Position numbers and translations under genes: made by a program. From Dipetalonema caudispina (Eukaryota > Nematoda > Chromadorea > Rhabditida > Onchocercidae): DNA of 64,000 bases. The stretch covers positions 63,815 through 127,814 of the forward strand of contig JABVXV010000148.1 of NCBI GenBank assembly GCA_013365325.1, written 5' to 3'. Below are positions 11,648 through 24,584 of the stretch, one piece after another (position 1 is the first letter of the stretch; every line of letters begins with the position of its first letter). The notes under the pieces are model-generated. The model had not been told where the DNA came from and did no database searches. It saw only the letters and a list, made by a program, of their open reading frames with translations.

Positions 11648-14600
11648 ATGCGAATTGTTTTATCCAAAATATTTTTATTGCTATCCATATCTTATAAACA
11701 ATTGGAATGTGCTAAAATTTTGGTATATTCTTTTCCTGTTGGATATAGCCATGTGGAATATTTGGGTCGACTAGCTGATACACTTGTTGATGCTGGCCAT
11801 GATGTGGTTCGTTAATAATTTATTCCTATCTATTACCTAAATTCTAATCAATTTCATCTTCAACAATACAAATCTCATGTCTTATTTTACTAAACTACTA
11901 CTGTAACCACCCAAAAAAAAAAAAGTTTAAACTTACTTTTCGAAAACTTTTTCTCGGCAGAATTTCATAATATCAATTGCATACTTCAGTTATGTTTTTA
12001 ATCTAACGACTGATATTTTCAGACAGTTTTAATGGTGGGAAATAATCCAGAATTGAATACAACAGGAACAAAGTTAGCCAAAGTTATACGCTGGGAAAAA
12101 AGTACACTTCAATTTTCACTCAAAATTGATACAAAAAAAGCTTGGGAAGGTAATGGACTTATCACCACAATAAATGTAAGATTTTGGTCCCATTTTTTTT
12201 TTAAAAAAAAAGTGAAAAAATTGGAGGAAACTATAATTTTTCATCAATGAAATAGAAGGTAGAATAGAATTTGTTGTACTTAGATTGTTGTTTAGTCACT
12301 GAACCATTTAAAAGTTAAAAATTAAATTTTAAATTAGTAAATGAAGACTATTGCAGATTTTAAGAAAGATTAAAGATGCACTGAATTCGTTATGTGAAGG
12401 TAAGTTACTTTAAAAAAAAAAAAAAAAAAATATCTAGCTATCAAGTAGAGGTTAAATTGTTTCTACTCAAGCATACATACTTAGATGAAGTTATTATTCA
12501 AACTTCTCCTTGGTTAAATTTCAGAATTTTTATTGGACAACGATTTCATCGATCAATTAAGAGATGAAAATTTTGAATTTGGCCTTTGTGAATTACTCGC
12601 TCGATGTGCTTATGCATTGTTTAGAAAAATTGACATAAACAATTATGTAACAAGCATCTCACTCAATATTCATGAAATAATGACAGATCTTGTTGGTGTC
12701 AGTAACAATCCAAGCTTTGTACCGAGTAAGTTTGAAACTTGATAATATAAAAATTTTAATGTAGTTGAAAATGAAATTCCTTTTTAAGAGAATAATTTGA
12801 TTTAATTGATTTAATTTTTAATCAATTCATAAGTAGGACTAAATTCAACCTTCTTTATTTTGTTCAATTTCAAGATCATCCTATACTGCCCTAAAGTAAT
12901 CGGATTAAATGTTGCAAAACTTTTAACTTTCCTTTATTATTTCATTAAAAAAAAAAATTATTCCAATTATTGCAGCATCGCATAGTCATCTTTTGGATAC
13001 AATGAGTTACACTGAACGATTTGAAAATTTCATTTATTATATTTGGATACAAATTCTCGCACACGCAAGTATACGGACAAGTGACAAAACATTTCACAAA
13101 CTATCACCAAAATTTGATTCTTTAATGGTTATACAGTAATTGTTTCAATTTATAACACAATAATAATTAGTATAATTCATCCTTCATATGGTTGATACCT
13201 ATACCTTTAACTTAACTTCAATCCTTAATTAACGGTTATCAATTATTTCCCTCTCATTTCAGCATTTTAATTTAGGATTCCATCAGACAAACATCATTCT
13301 TGTTTGTTAATTCGGATGAATTTTTTGATTTTCCACGACTTATAAGCCATAAAATTATTTTTGTTGGTGGAATTGCCAGACGATCTGCGCATCCATTAAA
13401 AGTGGTCAGTTAAAACAACTAATAATCTTATTAATTTACTTCTTAACCGTATCCCAAACTGATAATAAACTATTGATTGTCTTTAAAAATATTTATGAAT
13501 CATTTTAATTCATAATATGATTAACTTAGTTGCTTGCTCATAATTTATACATCCGATATGAAATATTGATTTTTATGTTGATATTGAAATTATTTAAAGG
13601 AATATCAAACAATAATGGAAGAAGCAAAAGATGGTGTTGTACTGATTTCTTTTGGTTCAATTGCAAAAAGTTCAGAAATGAGTTCATATTTGAAAGAAGC
13701 ATTCTTTGATGCTTTTATATCCATGCCGAATGTATGTTTTTAACATTCATATGTCTCAACGAAAAAATGAATAAATTGTTCACAAATTTTTTAATTCTTC
13801 AAAAAATTTTTGTTCTGCAGTGACTGTTGAAATTTCTAAAAAACTTCACTTTTTTTTTTTAAAAAAATCATACTGCTAAATTTATACATTAAACTTTCAA
13901 ACGTTTAATGAATTATGGAATACTCTTTCGGTGAACTTAATATACGTATGTGACGTGACTGAGTATGATTGATTATTCCATCAATCCAAAATTGTACTAT
14001 ATTAAACAATCAAACAGCACTGTATCCCGATTGATTTTATCTGTATTTCTCGTGTCTAAAGCGTTTTGAGGTTAAATATAAGCGGCTAGAAAAATTTCAA
14101 CCGTATGGTCGGATAATTGCATCCAAAATATTCAAAACATTAAAAAAAGAAATTAATTTTCAGGTAAAATTCATTTGGAAGTATGAAGATGAAAACGATG
14201 AAGTGATAAAAGCTCCAAATATTGTTCGAAAAAAATGGGTTCCTCAGAATGACCTATTGAGTGAGTTATCATCCTCCAGAATGACCTATTACATTACTAT
14301 ACCACAATTCCTCTCAATTTTCCGGACTTGTCATCTAAACGTTTTATAGACTACAGTCAATAATATTGCTTAAAATGGTTTATCAACAAGAAAGAACGAT
14401 TAAGCTTTACTGTATAGAGTAATTAACATGCAAATATCTCTAAAACTGATTATGTTCACTTTTCCGAATGCTCATACGGTAAACAAACCGGACAATTTTT
14501 CTGTTATATATCAAATAAGTGAAAAATCACCAGACTATTTTCAGATCATTCCAATCTTCGGGCATTTATAACACACTGTGGTCTGAATAGCTTAATAGAA

Positions 14601-15265
14601 AGTGTATATGCTGGTGTACCAGTAATTTGCATACCGCTATTCGGTGATCAATTACGTAATGCCAAAATTGTGGAGAAGCGTGGTATTGGTATAAGTTTGA
14701 ATAAAATGACTTTAAACTCAAAAGTTTTGTTGGCATCACTTCGTAGTATTCTAGATAATGACAAGTAAGTTATATTTTGATTTAAAAATGGAATTTTAAT
14801 ATTAATATTTAAGTTGCACTGCAATCGACTGATCAAAGTTAAACAATTGTAAATGAACAAAACGGAACCGTTTTAAAACCAACATGATTTTCCTGTTTTG
14901 GAAATTTGATATCAACAAGAAGTTTGTAAATTAGTTTTGCTGCATTTCATTCATTACACTGATTTTTCGTTACTTTCAGATACCGAAGATTGGCTTTGAA
15001 ATTAAAGCAAATGATAGCTGAAAAACCGTTTACGCCACGTGAACGATTTCTACGTAATGTTGAATATGCACTTAAATTCGGCCCTTTACAACATTTAGAT
15101 ATTGCCAGCAATAATTTGAATACTTTTCAGTACTATTCACTTGATATTATTATACCTTTGTTAATTTTTTTCCTACTTTTAATATTACTTTTAATAAAAT
15201 TTATAGTAGAAATTTTGAAGAAATTTTCAAGAAAAATTTATAAGATGAATGTTAAACAAGATTAA
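11648..15265 (+). CDS. UDP-glycosyltransferase (UGT family 1)
   Basis: Ten exons join in phase to about 522 residues, normal for animal UGTs: 11648-11806, 12023-12175, 12357-12399, 12525-12725, 12976-13127, 13276-13401, 13600-13731, 14164-14260, 14545-14764, 14980-15265. A signal peptide leads into AKILVYSFPVGYSHVEYLGR, the usual UGT start in which the catalytic His lies within the GYSH block. The C-terminal half has VLISFGSIAKSS, KWVPQNDLL and the donor-binding signature FITHCGLNSLIESVYAGVP with the D-Q pair in PLFGDQLRNA. A single hydrophobic segment (IIIPLLIFFLLLILLLIKFIV) and a short lysine-rich tail end the protein, so it should be an ER type I membrane enzyme facing the lumen. The family conjugates small lipophilic compounds with sugar from UDP-sugars; the acceptor cannot be predicted. 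No truncation is seen. Confidence 0.95.
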
Positions 15266-18200
15266 AATGATTACGAAAGAATTTATGACTTTGAAAAAAA
15301 TTTTAGGATATAAAACTTCAATTCAATTCCAATGAAAATAATATTTAAAATGCAGTTTACCTCTTTATGCAATTTCAAATTTACATTTGATTTTAAACTG
15401 TTTTGTCACATATTTTGACGGTCAATAACCATTTAAAAAGTGTCTACCATTAAATGTTTTTGATTAATTAGTCATTTGAATCGTATAATGTGAAAGTATA
15501 ACGACAAATGTGTAGCTTGTCAATAATTAAATTTTTGCAGATTTAATTATTTTAATTTGAGTAGCTGCTTGCAGCTAAGACTAAGATAAATAGTGCTATA
15601 GCAATGTATTTGAAATTACTATTTATTAATGGTGATCTTATACAGCATGAAATTGACGCTAACTAAACGATAACATAAGATTTCAATGATTTCATATCGA
15701 ATCATTCAGCTGATCGAAATGCCATAATCTATCAGAGATAGATTAGAAGTAGTAAATGACTTTACTTTTAGTCTAAGAAAGTGATGGATTACAAAAAAAA
15801 TCAAAATCTTAGTGGTTCTCAAAAAAGTAAAATTCTGTTAGTAAATTTTAGAATTCAATCAAAATATTTACTTTTTGCTTAATGATATATTATTTTGAAC
15901 TTTTATCAGCTCTGATTCCTTTTTGTAATTGACGTAAGGCAACATATTAACCAATAGGTCACTACAACACTAAAAATTGTTCTGACAAAAAGTTCACTCA
16001 ATATGAAAATAGTTTGATTTCGGACATTACGAGCTTATTTTCGCTTTGTGACCATTAGTAACCTGTATTTCGTTAAATGACCGGAAATTCTGGAAACTTG
16101 AACAGTCGAATAGTTGGAAAAGAATTTTTTTTCTATCCTCTCAACTTTTAGATTAATTTATTAATCCAATTAAAAATTTGCAAAAAAAAAAAAAAAAAAA
16201 AAAGAAGAACAAACAAAAAAATAGCAAAGGAGGCGTTGCAAAATCAAATATGCAGCAAAAACTAAAAATTGAAAATGCAAACAACATAGGCTATATGTGA
16301 ATTTATTTCAAAATATTTAGAGAAAGTTGTCCGGTAATTATTTCAGAAAATACAATTATATTTTAAAATTCTATTTTTGCAACTGTGAAAATATCTATCG
16401 TTTTATTTAAATAACAAATTTGTTTGATATCATTTGAAAATAATTTGTTGCTTGAAGTATTGCTCATGTAGAAATAATGAATGATTCATTTCCTTATTGA
16501 TCAAGTTGAAATGCACTTAAGGCTTAATTGACTATAACTTACTTGTAGTACATCATCAATTTAGGACCATTTTCCTCATCATTATTTCTTTGGCCTACTC
16601 AACTAAATTAGATGAATAAAAATGGGTGCAATCAAGATTGAAATGAAATGACGGAAGGAAAAGATGTAATAAGAGGACATTAACATTATAATAGCTGTCA
16701 ACTGATGATGATGGGAAAGCAAAAGAGGATGGATGGATGGGACGGAAAGATTTCCGTAGAAGTTCGAATAAGAATTCTCTTATTACTTTAACAGTTTCTC
16801 AAAATCTAAATGATGCAACTTTTTGCTATTATTTTCATGAAATTAAATGTATTAATTGTTGAACTTTGTCTCATAGTATCACTATTTTAGATAGGATACA
16901 TAAACATTGAAACTAGACAAAGGTCATGTGAGACAAAGGTTAGTAAGAAGTGTCATATAAAATGTTTACATAGAGGAAAGAACTTTACTTTGTGACAATC
17001 AAACTTATTGTGTTTTCATTCTGTTCGATTAAAAATTCATTAATTCATTGCTTAAAATGTAAACGATTTACACTCTCATTTACAAAGGTATTTTTGTTTT
17101 TTTTGTTTTTTTTTAATTTTTACTAATTTAAATTGTTGTTATAAGAGTGTAAAGTTTAAAAAGTAAACAAAAAGTCTTTTTTCATCCTTACTTCTATGTA
17201 ATTTTGTAGCGTTATTTTCTTGAAAAAAAAGATATTTATGCAAGTTTTTATTAGGGAGGTCAAAGTTCAAATTAGAAACCTAAAAGTAATGCAATAATGT
17301 GTTTGCAAGACTTCTGAATGCTTTTTCAATGATAGTTTAAGCAAAGTATCATTGTTAACTTACATATATTTGCAAATAATGTAAATAAGATCTTTTTTTT
17401 TTTCAATGTCAGTAAAAATTACGTTTACAACATTTTACGTAGATGAGAATGCGATTGCACAATTTTAGCAGAATGGAAGATTGAAGAGTAGAAATGATTG
17501 AATTATATTTAGGTTATGTACATTTAATCTCTTCTCTTTTTCACATTTTCAAAATGGTTATAATTCTGATCTCAAATGTTATCTATTTTAAATATTTTTA
17601 GTTTTTTTTTTTTTCGAGATTTCAAGCATTTATAAAATCTTCCACTTAAAAATGAATGACTAAAAATTATATGAATTAGATACAATATATTAGCTAAATG
17701 ATTGATATCAATTAGAATGATTATTCTATTTGAAGTTATTTGCATATAAGTGATACACTTAAGACTAGTTAAAAGTGAAATAATATCAAGCAAGTTTTAC
17801 CTAGGCCAAATTGTCCAAGTGATTTTATTGAATTTTTATTTACATTAGTCTAGTTTTGTTGTTAGAAATCGAGTGAATTGGAATTTTTTGTTGTTGTTGA
17901 GATGATGAAAACGAATCATAAACAGGTTTTCTCCTCTATCGGATAAAATGAAGTCAATTTAATCCTTAATTCTTTGCTATTGATTAGCTAAATAGTAAGT
18001 GATCGTAGACAAATTGTTCAAATTTTCTTTTCTCCTTGACATTACAATAATATTTGAATTATTAATTAATTAATTGCTTCTTCAACTATTTCATATTTTC
18101 TTGAAATTATGCTCCAAATAAATCCAATATTATTGGTAATTTGCATCGAAATATTTCGTCAATTCAGATGAATAAATCTTCATCAACAACTTCTTTAACA

Positions 18201-19219
18201 TTGCTTTTTACATTGCCATGTTTGGCATCATTTTCCTCCTATCATTTTCATCATTTTCATTCTTGAATTATGACATGATGGTGTTGAGATCAAAATGAAA
18301 TGAAATGATTATTATTGGCGATAATTTCTATTTGACAATCGACATCACGAATTTAATCGTCAAATAGTTCAATTCATGAAAGGTTGTATAGTACATTGTA
18401 AATTTTCTGTCGCTTTTGAAAGCTTATTTTACATAATAAGCCGATTATGGAATAATTCAAATGTATGAGCCTATCTTCTTCATTATTATCATAATTCTCA
18501 GCTGAAATTATCCGTAGTAGAAAGTCCAAAACATATTATAAACTAAATTTTCAATCCTAAACATTTTCCCCTTTTCGACATTTAAAAGCTGTGAAATCAA
18601 GTGTGAAGAAATTTTTCAAGTCTATTAAAAATATTCATGAATCAAATAATTTTCATGCAATGTAGTGACGAATAAAAGAATTATGTAAGTAGTTTAATCA
18701 TGATAAGGTCATTCGGATGACCCGAAATGCAGTGCTCGTTTTACAATAACACTTTGAGTGCCGCCTTCTGGATGATTAATATTCAATTTCGCTAACCATA
18801 TTTGAATTGAATCCGTCATTATTTAACTTAATAATGTAACATTTAATTAGGTGATATTAACATTTTAAAAAATATTTTAGGTTAAATTTAAATTAACATG
18901 TTGAAATTTTACTATGATTTTGCAAAATTCTTATCCAGCGTTTTGTATCAATTTAACAAAAGCATCCTATGTTATACATATCGTCCTTTCGTTTCAGAGG
19001 ATTATGTTTGAATTGTAAAACGAGGTTAAACGTACACTATTCCGATAAATAAACCTATCATTTCATATATTATCAAATATATATCATCTTCGCCTACCTG
19101 TCTGTCCTTATCATTCCTCTTATATATTATTTACTAATAACTGCCAAGAAGAAAATTGCAAAAAGGGTGACGGATCAGTTTGGTTATAATCATATCATTC
19201 TGTAGCGTGTGTATCGGTT
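15266..19219. other. Gene-poor region
   Basis: About 4 kb of AT-rich sequence in which I can support no exon, RNA gene or mobile element. It holds poly-A at about 16182-16203, a short (GGAT)n tract at about 16727-16740 and several poly-T runs. Some of it may be promoter for the small secreted-peptide gene that follows. Confidence 0.5.
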
Positions 19220-20611
19220 ATGATGAACTGTGTTGTAGACTGCCGATCGTGTAGTTTTCTGATTGCACTGATCGCAATTAACTCTATTGCCTATTCATAT
19301 TCAATGCCACGACAAAAATCCTATCATCAGGTATTCATAAAATTTATTATTGTGTTATCGTATTCACATACAATTATTCCGACTTTATGTTTCGTTGTAA
19401 CTACAATCTTTTAATTAGAAAATAATTTTTAGATCTATCGAACAGCTGACTGATTCAATATTTAACAAAAAATATCGTTTACCATTTAAAAAAGAGTCTT
19501 TAAGCTAAATAAATTTTAAGGACTATTTTTCCCACAAATGTAAACGATAAATGTTCAGTTTGGATGGATCAATAAAAGTTTTTCGATGCATTTAAGATAA
19601 CAATCTCTGAATAAAACAATTTAATCTTTAACTTCTGAAATTATCTCTGCGAAATACATTTAAATATAAATTTGAATTAATACAAGCATTATTTGCCTAT
19701 TTAATTTGAATCAATCATTCACTTTTATGCATCATTTCTGCTTAATTCAAAAGTGAGAGCGAAAAAAAAAAAAAAAAAAACGATAAAATAGTCAAAATGT
19801 CATCGCATTTTGTAATTGGCGTAACCTTATATTATTAGACTGTTTAAGGGTTTCTTCTTTCCTTTTCTTTTTCATTTTCAAATAAATGATGAATTTTTGA
19901 AGGACGTAATCTTCAGCTTTCTGTCCTCTATTCCACATGTTACTTGAATACATACGCATATATGACAACAAATGAAAATTTGATACGCTTGATTTATTAT
20001 CATTTTTTAAAAATCACATTTCCAGAAGAATTTCAATTACATCTTTCCTTTCAAAATGACGTATGTTTTCATTTAGTATGAAGGCAATTTTAAATGATTC
20101 ATTAATTTTGTCATCTTTAACTTTTTTTCAAATTAATCCCTAATCTTTTTGACGAAAGCTACGGAAAAAAAAAAAGGGTTAAAGGAAAATTGGCAATAAT
20201 TGAAAAATTTTTATCAATAATTTTTGATAAATATTTTTTTTTTTTTTTGCAGCTTGATTTAATGATAAAACGATGTTTTCGTACAATTTGTAAAGATTGG
20301 ATCCATGAATGTCATTGGTTTTGTGATTTAGCGAAAGGAATGGTTCGTCCGTTTGATTTTTATTTTTTTATTAATTTTTTTTTCATTCCCATATAATTAA
20401 TTGTAGATTACTATTTCATTTTCAAGAAAAGAAGTTGAACGAATTTTTCTTAAAATATTTCTGTCCTTGACTTATTCTCTTTCTTTTGTAAATTTAATTT
20501 AACAATTAAATTCCATATCATCAAATTTACTTCTTTTAGCCATTATACGATCGATGCATGGAATGTTTGAGTTGGAGAGGAAGACATTGCTATGAATGCT
20601 TCGACTTGTGA
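19220..20611 (+). CDS. Small secreted eight-cysteine peptide, unknown family
   Basis: Three exons join in phase to 90 residues: 19220-19330, 20253-20342 and 20540-20611. The first exon encodes MMNCVVDCRSC followed by a hydrophobic stretch FLIALIAINSIAYSYS, a signal peptide. The rest carries eight cysteines in four pairs: CFRTIC, ECHWFC, RCMEC and HCYECF, then DL-stop. Spacing is C-x4-C-x6-C-x3-C-x11-C-x2-C-x7-C-x2-C. Such a short disulfide-rich secreted chain could be a neuropeptide-like, antimicrobial or host-facing peptide. I do not recognise the family and assign no function. Two ATG codons lie in tandem at 19220 and 19223. The exon 2 acceptor is good (poly-T, then gcag); its donor (ATG|gttcgt) is weaker. 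Confidence 0.7.
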
Positions 20612-23349
20612 TACATTTCTATTTCTGTACATATGATTAATTATTAACTAATTGCATATTTGTAAGTATGACATTTATAAATTGCACTAAATGAATGCTA
20701 AAAATGATACTTTTTTTTTTTGAAAGCGAAATTTTTTAGGAACATTTTTAAAAAATGTTTTGAAAGTTGTGATCTTTGATTAAAATAAAAATTATACACT
20801 TTTCAAACCGATTTTTTCAATTAAAATATTTCCCCAAAATTGAAAAACTCTCAAACAGGTAGACTCAGTTTAGGCAGAATTCTGATACCGCATAGTATGT
20901 TATTGCTTTGGTAAACCATTGAAAGTATTCGGTGATCATATTTCACGTAAAGGAAATTTGTAAACCACGTATATGGTAAAATACAGTTAAAGTTTAAATT
21001 TCTAACAGTTTTGCAGCAAAGTTAACTTTCCTATATTTTAAGTAATTACTGATAAGGAATATAATCTTGTCGTGATATTCCTGATGAAAGTGATCTTTTG
21101 AGCATTAATTGCAAACTGATCAATGATAATATCTTCTTAAAATGGTATCTTTTAGCTGATAACTGATTTACAATATTTGACCTCATACAGTAATGTTTCT
21201 GCTAGGCAAGCCTTAGAATATAAGTTGTAATCTGTGTTAAATCATGGATTTCTAACATTCTATTAATGAGTGAACTTCGATGTAGAACATAGCAAAGAGT
21301 TAATCTGTGATATGTGTACCTTCTAGTAAATGAAACAAAAAATTAAATCAAAAAAAAAGAAAAACTCGAAATGCCTGTTGATTCATATTTTGAATTATGA
21401 TAGTCAATCATACTGCTTGATTGGCTGCAATAAATGAAATAGTATTGATAAAAATATTATAACATTATCAGTACTACTTGATAAAGGAATGGAATAGTAT
21501 GAATTCATTAAATTAATTCTGCAAGTCTGTATCATTCATGTTATGATAACGATAACAGAGCTATATTGCTGATAGATAATAATTACATGTTGAAAGGCAA
21601 CATGGTCAGCTGATATATGATTAATTCACGGAAGCATTAATTCATATCTTCGAATTAATTAAACAGTAAAATTTTGTTTGTATATTTTAATAAGAAAATA
21701 CTGAGTGAAAGCTGATTCAGAAGGAAAATGAAANNNNNNNNNNNNNNNNNNNNNNNNNNNNNNNNNNNNNNNNNNNNNNNNNNNNNNNNNNNNNNNNNNN
21801 NNNNNNNNNNNNNNNNNNNNNNNNNNNNNNNNNATATATGATTAATTCACGGAAGCATTAATTCATATCTTCGAATTAATTAAACAGTAAAATTTTGTTT
21901 GTATATTTTAATAAGAAAATACTGAGTGAAAGCTGATTCAGAAGGAAAATGAAAGAAAAAAAAATGGAAGAAAACGAAAATTTAGAAGAAAATCAGTCAT
22001 TTTATGATTTATTTTCAACTTTTTCCCCATTTTTGTCAAAATTTGGCATCATTATGACAATGAACAAGATTTTCATCGAATATTTAATGAAGTAATCTAT
22101 TCTGTTGTAAAGCTAGAACTTGACAAATTTATGACAAACTGAATATACACGAATGATAAATATATTTTCTTCTTGATAATACTAATATAAATTTAAAAAA
22201 TATCGTAGAAATATGAAGGAATCTTTTTTCTTGTTTCATTAAAAAAATACTTATAAGAATGTAACTTTGTTTTATTTATTTGTATAAATTTCCAGAAAAG
22301 GTTAAAGAATACTATAATCTTACAAATATTATGCATGTGAGGATGTTTTTTGATTAGGGAAATAAATTTCATCAAATTTCTGCAAGGAATTACAAACATT
22401 TAATCATACAGATGGTTAACCTTAAATAGCATCAGAGAACTAATCACTCAATAAAGTAATTGACCTTCAGACTGAATTGACCAACCTAATGTAAAAAGGT
22501 ATGCTCAATTATATGATTTATTTGTTGACAAAAAATCAAAAATTTTTTGAAATTTAATAGATAACTAATAAATATCCATTTTACTTTGCACTGGAAAGGA
22601 TAAAATCAGATGTTCTGAGAGTTGAAATATAAAACGCTTTATGAATGAACAAATGATAAGGTATAAATTTCTAAAGATATTAATTAAATAATTCATGTAA
22701 TTCTTATGATACGTGTTATTAAACAATTATTTGAAAAATATTTTGCCTTCGTTTTTGATTTTTATAATTTGAAAGAAGAATGTTTCTTTTTTTTTTCCTT
22801 TAATAACTTCATTGATTTCGCTCTTTGACCTTCTCATTCCATGAAACTGTTCACATTTCGCATTATCGCTGTCATTGTCAAATTGTTGTTTTTCAATTCA
22901 TCAGGATGATCGAAATCAGAAATAGTACGTTATTTTGTGTGAAACAGACCAAAGGCTGAACAATTTTTGAAATGAATCACAATTAAACGAACATATATCA
23001 GATGAACTGAACCAACTGACTGACGACTATTGCAGTTGGAATAATTATTTTTGATTGCTACGGGTTGAAATCATTTGCCATTGTCATCTAAGCATCTTTT
23101 TCATATTTAACTCATTTCTATCATTTAATCATATACCTTTTCTTTTTTCCCATTTTTACAATTGCTAAATTTTTGCAAATTTCTAAGTATTTTGAAGAAA
23201 ATTAATGCTTTATGATTGAGCTATCTTTACAAATTCCTACTAATGTATATTTATATATAACCGATAGCTTTTAGCTTTCTAAAATCGATTTCTGAATTTG
23301 CTATTAATTGAAATTCTTTTTTTTTTTTTTTTGAATTTCAGTTTAATAA
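20612..23349. other. Gene-poor region containing an assembly gap
   Basis: No exon is supported on either strand. The stretch includes the N gap and its duplicated flanks (listed separately), poly-T at about 22789-22798 and a pyrimidine run at about 23318-23332 just before a possible small gene. Confidence 0.5.
21613..21954. repeat. Identical 121-bp repeats flanking a 100-N gap
   Basis: Bases 21613-21733 and 21834-21954 are identical over 121 bp, from atatatgattaattcacgg to gaaggaaaatgaaa. They sit exactly against the two ends of a run of 100 Ns at 21734-21833. The exact match and the position point to two contig ends that overlap but were scaffolded with a default gap instead of being merged. 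Confidence 0.9.
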
Positions 23350-23718
23350 ATGGACGTTAAAGGTGATTATAAACCGTTACGTGTACAGGAAGAGACGAGC
23401 AAGGTAAATGCTATTTTTAAGCTTTGCAAAATTGTTTTATATTTAATAACAATTTTTTGCTTAGATGATCTTATTAATTTTATTTGAAACGTATTGATGG
23501 TATTTATTTTGTAATAAAATAATCTAAAGAATCGTTCATTTATATCTATTTTATCATAGAATTCGACTGATACATCCAAAACACAACAACATTCCGACCA
23601 TCCAACAGAATGTAACGAAAAACGCTGTCGTTATTCGAAGGAGGACCGAAGTAGAACCTTTCAATTCTATAAATTCATTTATAAACTTTGCTTAATTGGA
23701 TGTTTTTGTCAGAAATAG
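23350..23718 (+). CDS. Possible small two-exon gene, hypothetical
   Basis: Exon 23350-23403 (MDVKGDYKPLRVQEETSK, donor gtaaat) and exon 23560-23718 (acceptor ttttatcatag) join in phase to 70 residues ending LIGCFCQK-stop. The product would be charged, with a cysteine-bearing hydrophobic end. I recognise no family. Further exon-like pieces lie downstream: about 23800-23890, reading MASNHCFQKDIEK..., and 24511-24584, reading KVGEVIHSEVHKETFVVG...NKC-stop. I could not join these in a single consistent phase. The locus could be one longer gene, two genes, or chance open frames in AT-rich DNA. Confidence 0.3.
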
Positions 23719-24584
23719 ATTAAAATTTAAATATTTCATTGAAGGAATCTATAATTTTCCAAATGTTTCCGTATTTAAATTAAAAACCTTATTCTTGTAG
23801 AGCAAAATGGCATCGAACCATTGCTTCCAGAAGGATATTGAAAAGTTATATTTTCAAGAATGTATCCGGATATTCGGCCTCTTTCAAGTGAGTACGGCTA
23901 AAATCTTGATAAATTGTGCCTTACCTTGAATACTGTTCATGTTGTCAACATAAACGATGTTATAGTATGCAATATATTTTTGTCTTCCTTTATTCATTCA
24001 TATCATCCGTTAATTTCCGCAATTTCAACTTTCTTGATAAACTTTCAAATTGATCATTTGAAGTCAATTATCAGTACTTGATTAATTCTTCCAAAATAAC
24101 ATTCGATGAACTTCCAGAAATAGCATTGATATTGAACAATGATTTTTTCCTTTCTCAAAATGGGAATAATTTAATAATTCAATTACGCATTTCTGTATCA
24201 TTCAAAAGTTCGTTAATTACTCCTCACTTCTTCGCTTTCTTTCAAACTTCATTCGAAACTAATTTAAGTAATCTTATGGATAAATTTCAAAAATTTTAAT
24301 TTTCTTTTTTAATTAAAGCTAAAAACATTGCCACTGATACCTTTAAAGCATAGACATAATCTACGATCATTTTTTTATAGATTATCTAACTAACACGATT
24401 CGATAAAATTCATTTCGATTGCATAACATTTGCTAATTTCAATGGATCATTTCAAAAAGTTAAACGATTCAATTCACTAATTAATTTTTTCAACTTCGCA
24501 ATCAATATAGGTAAAGTCGGTGAGGTGATACATTCAGAAGTACACAAAGAAACGTTCGTTGTTGGTGCTACTAATAAATGCTAA

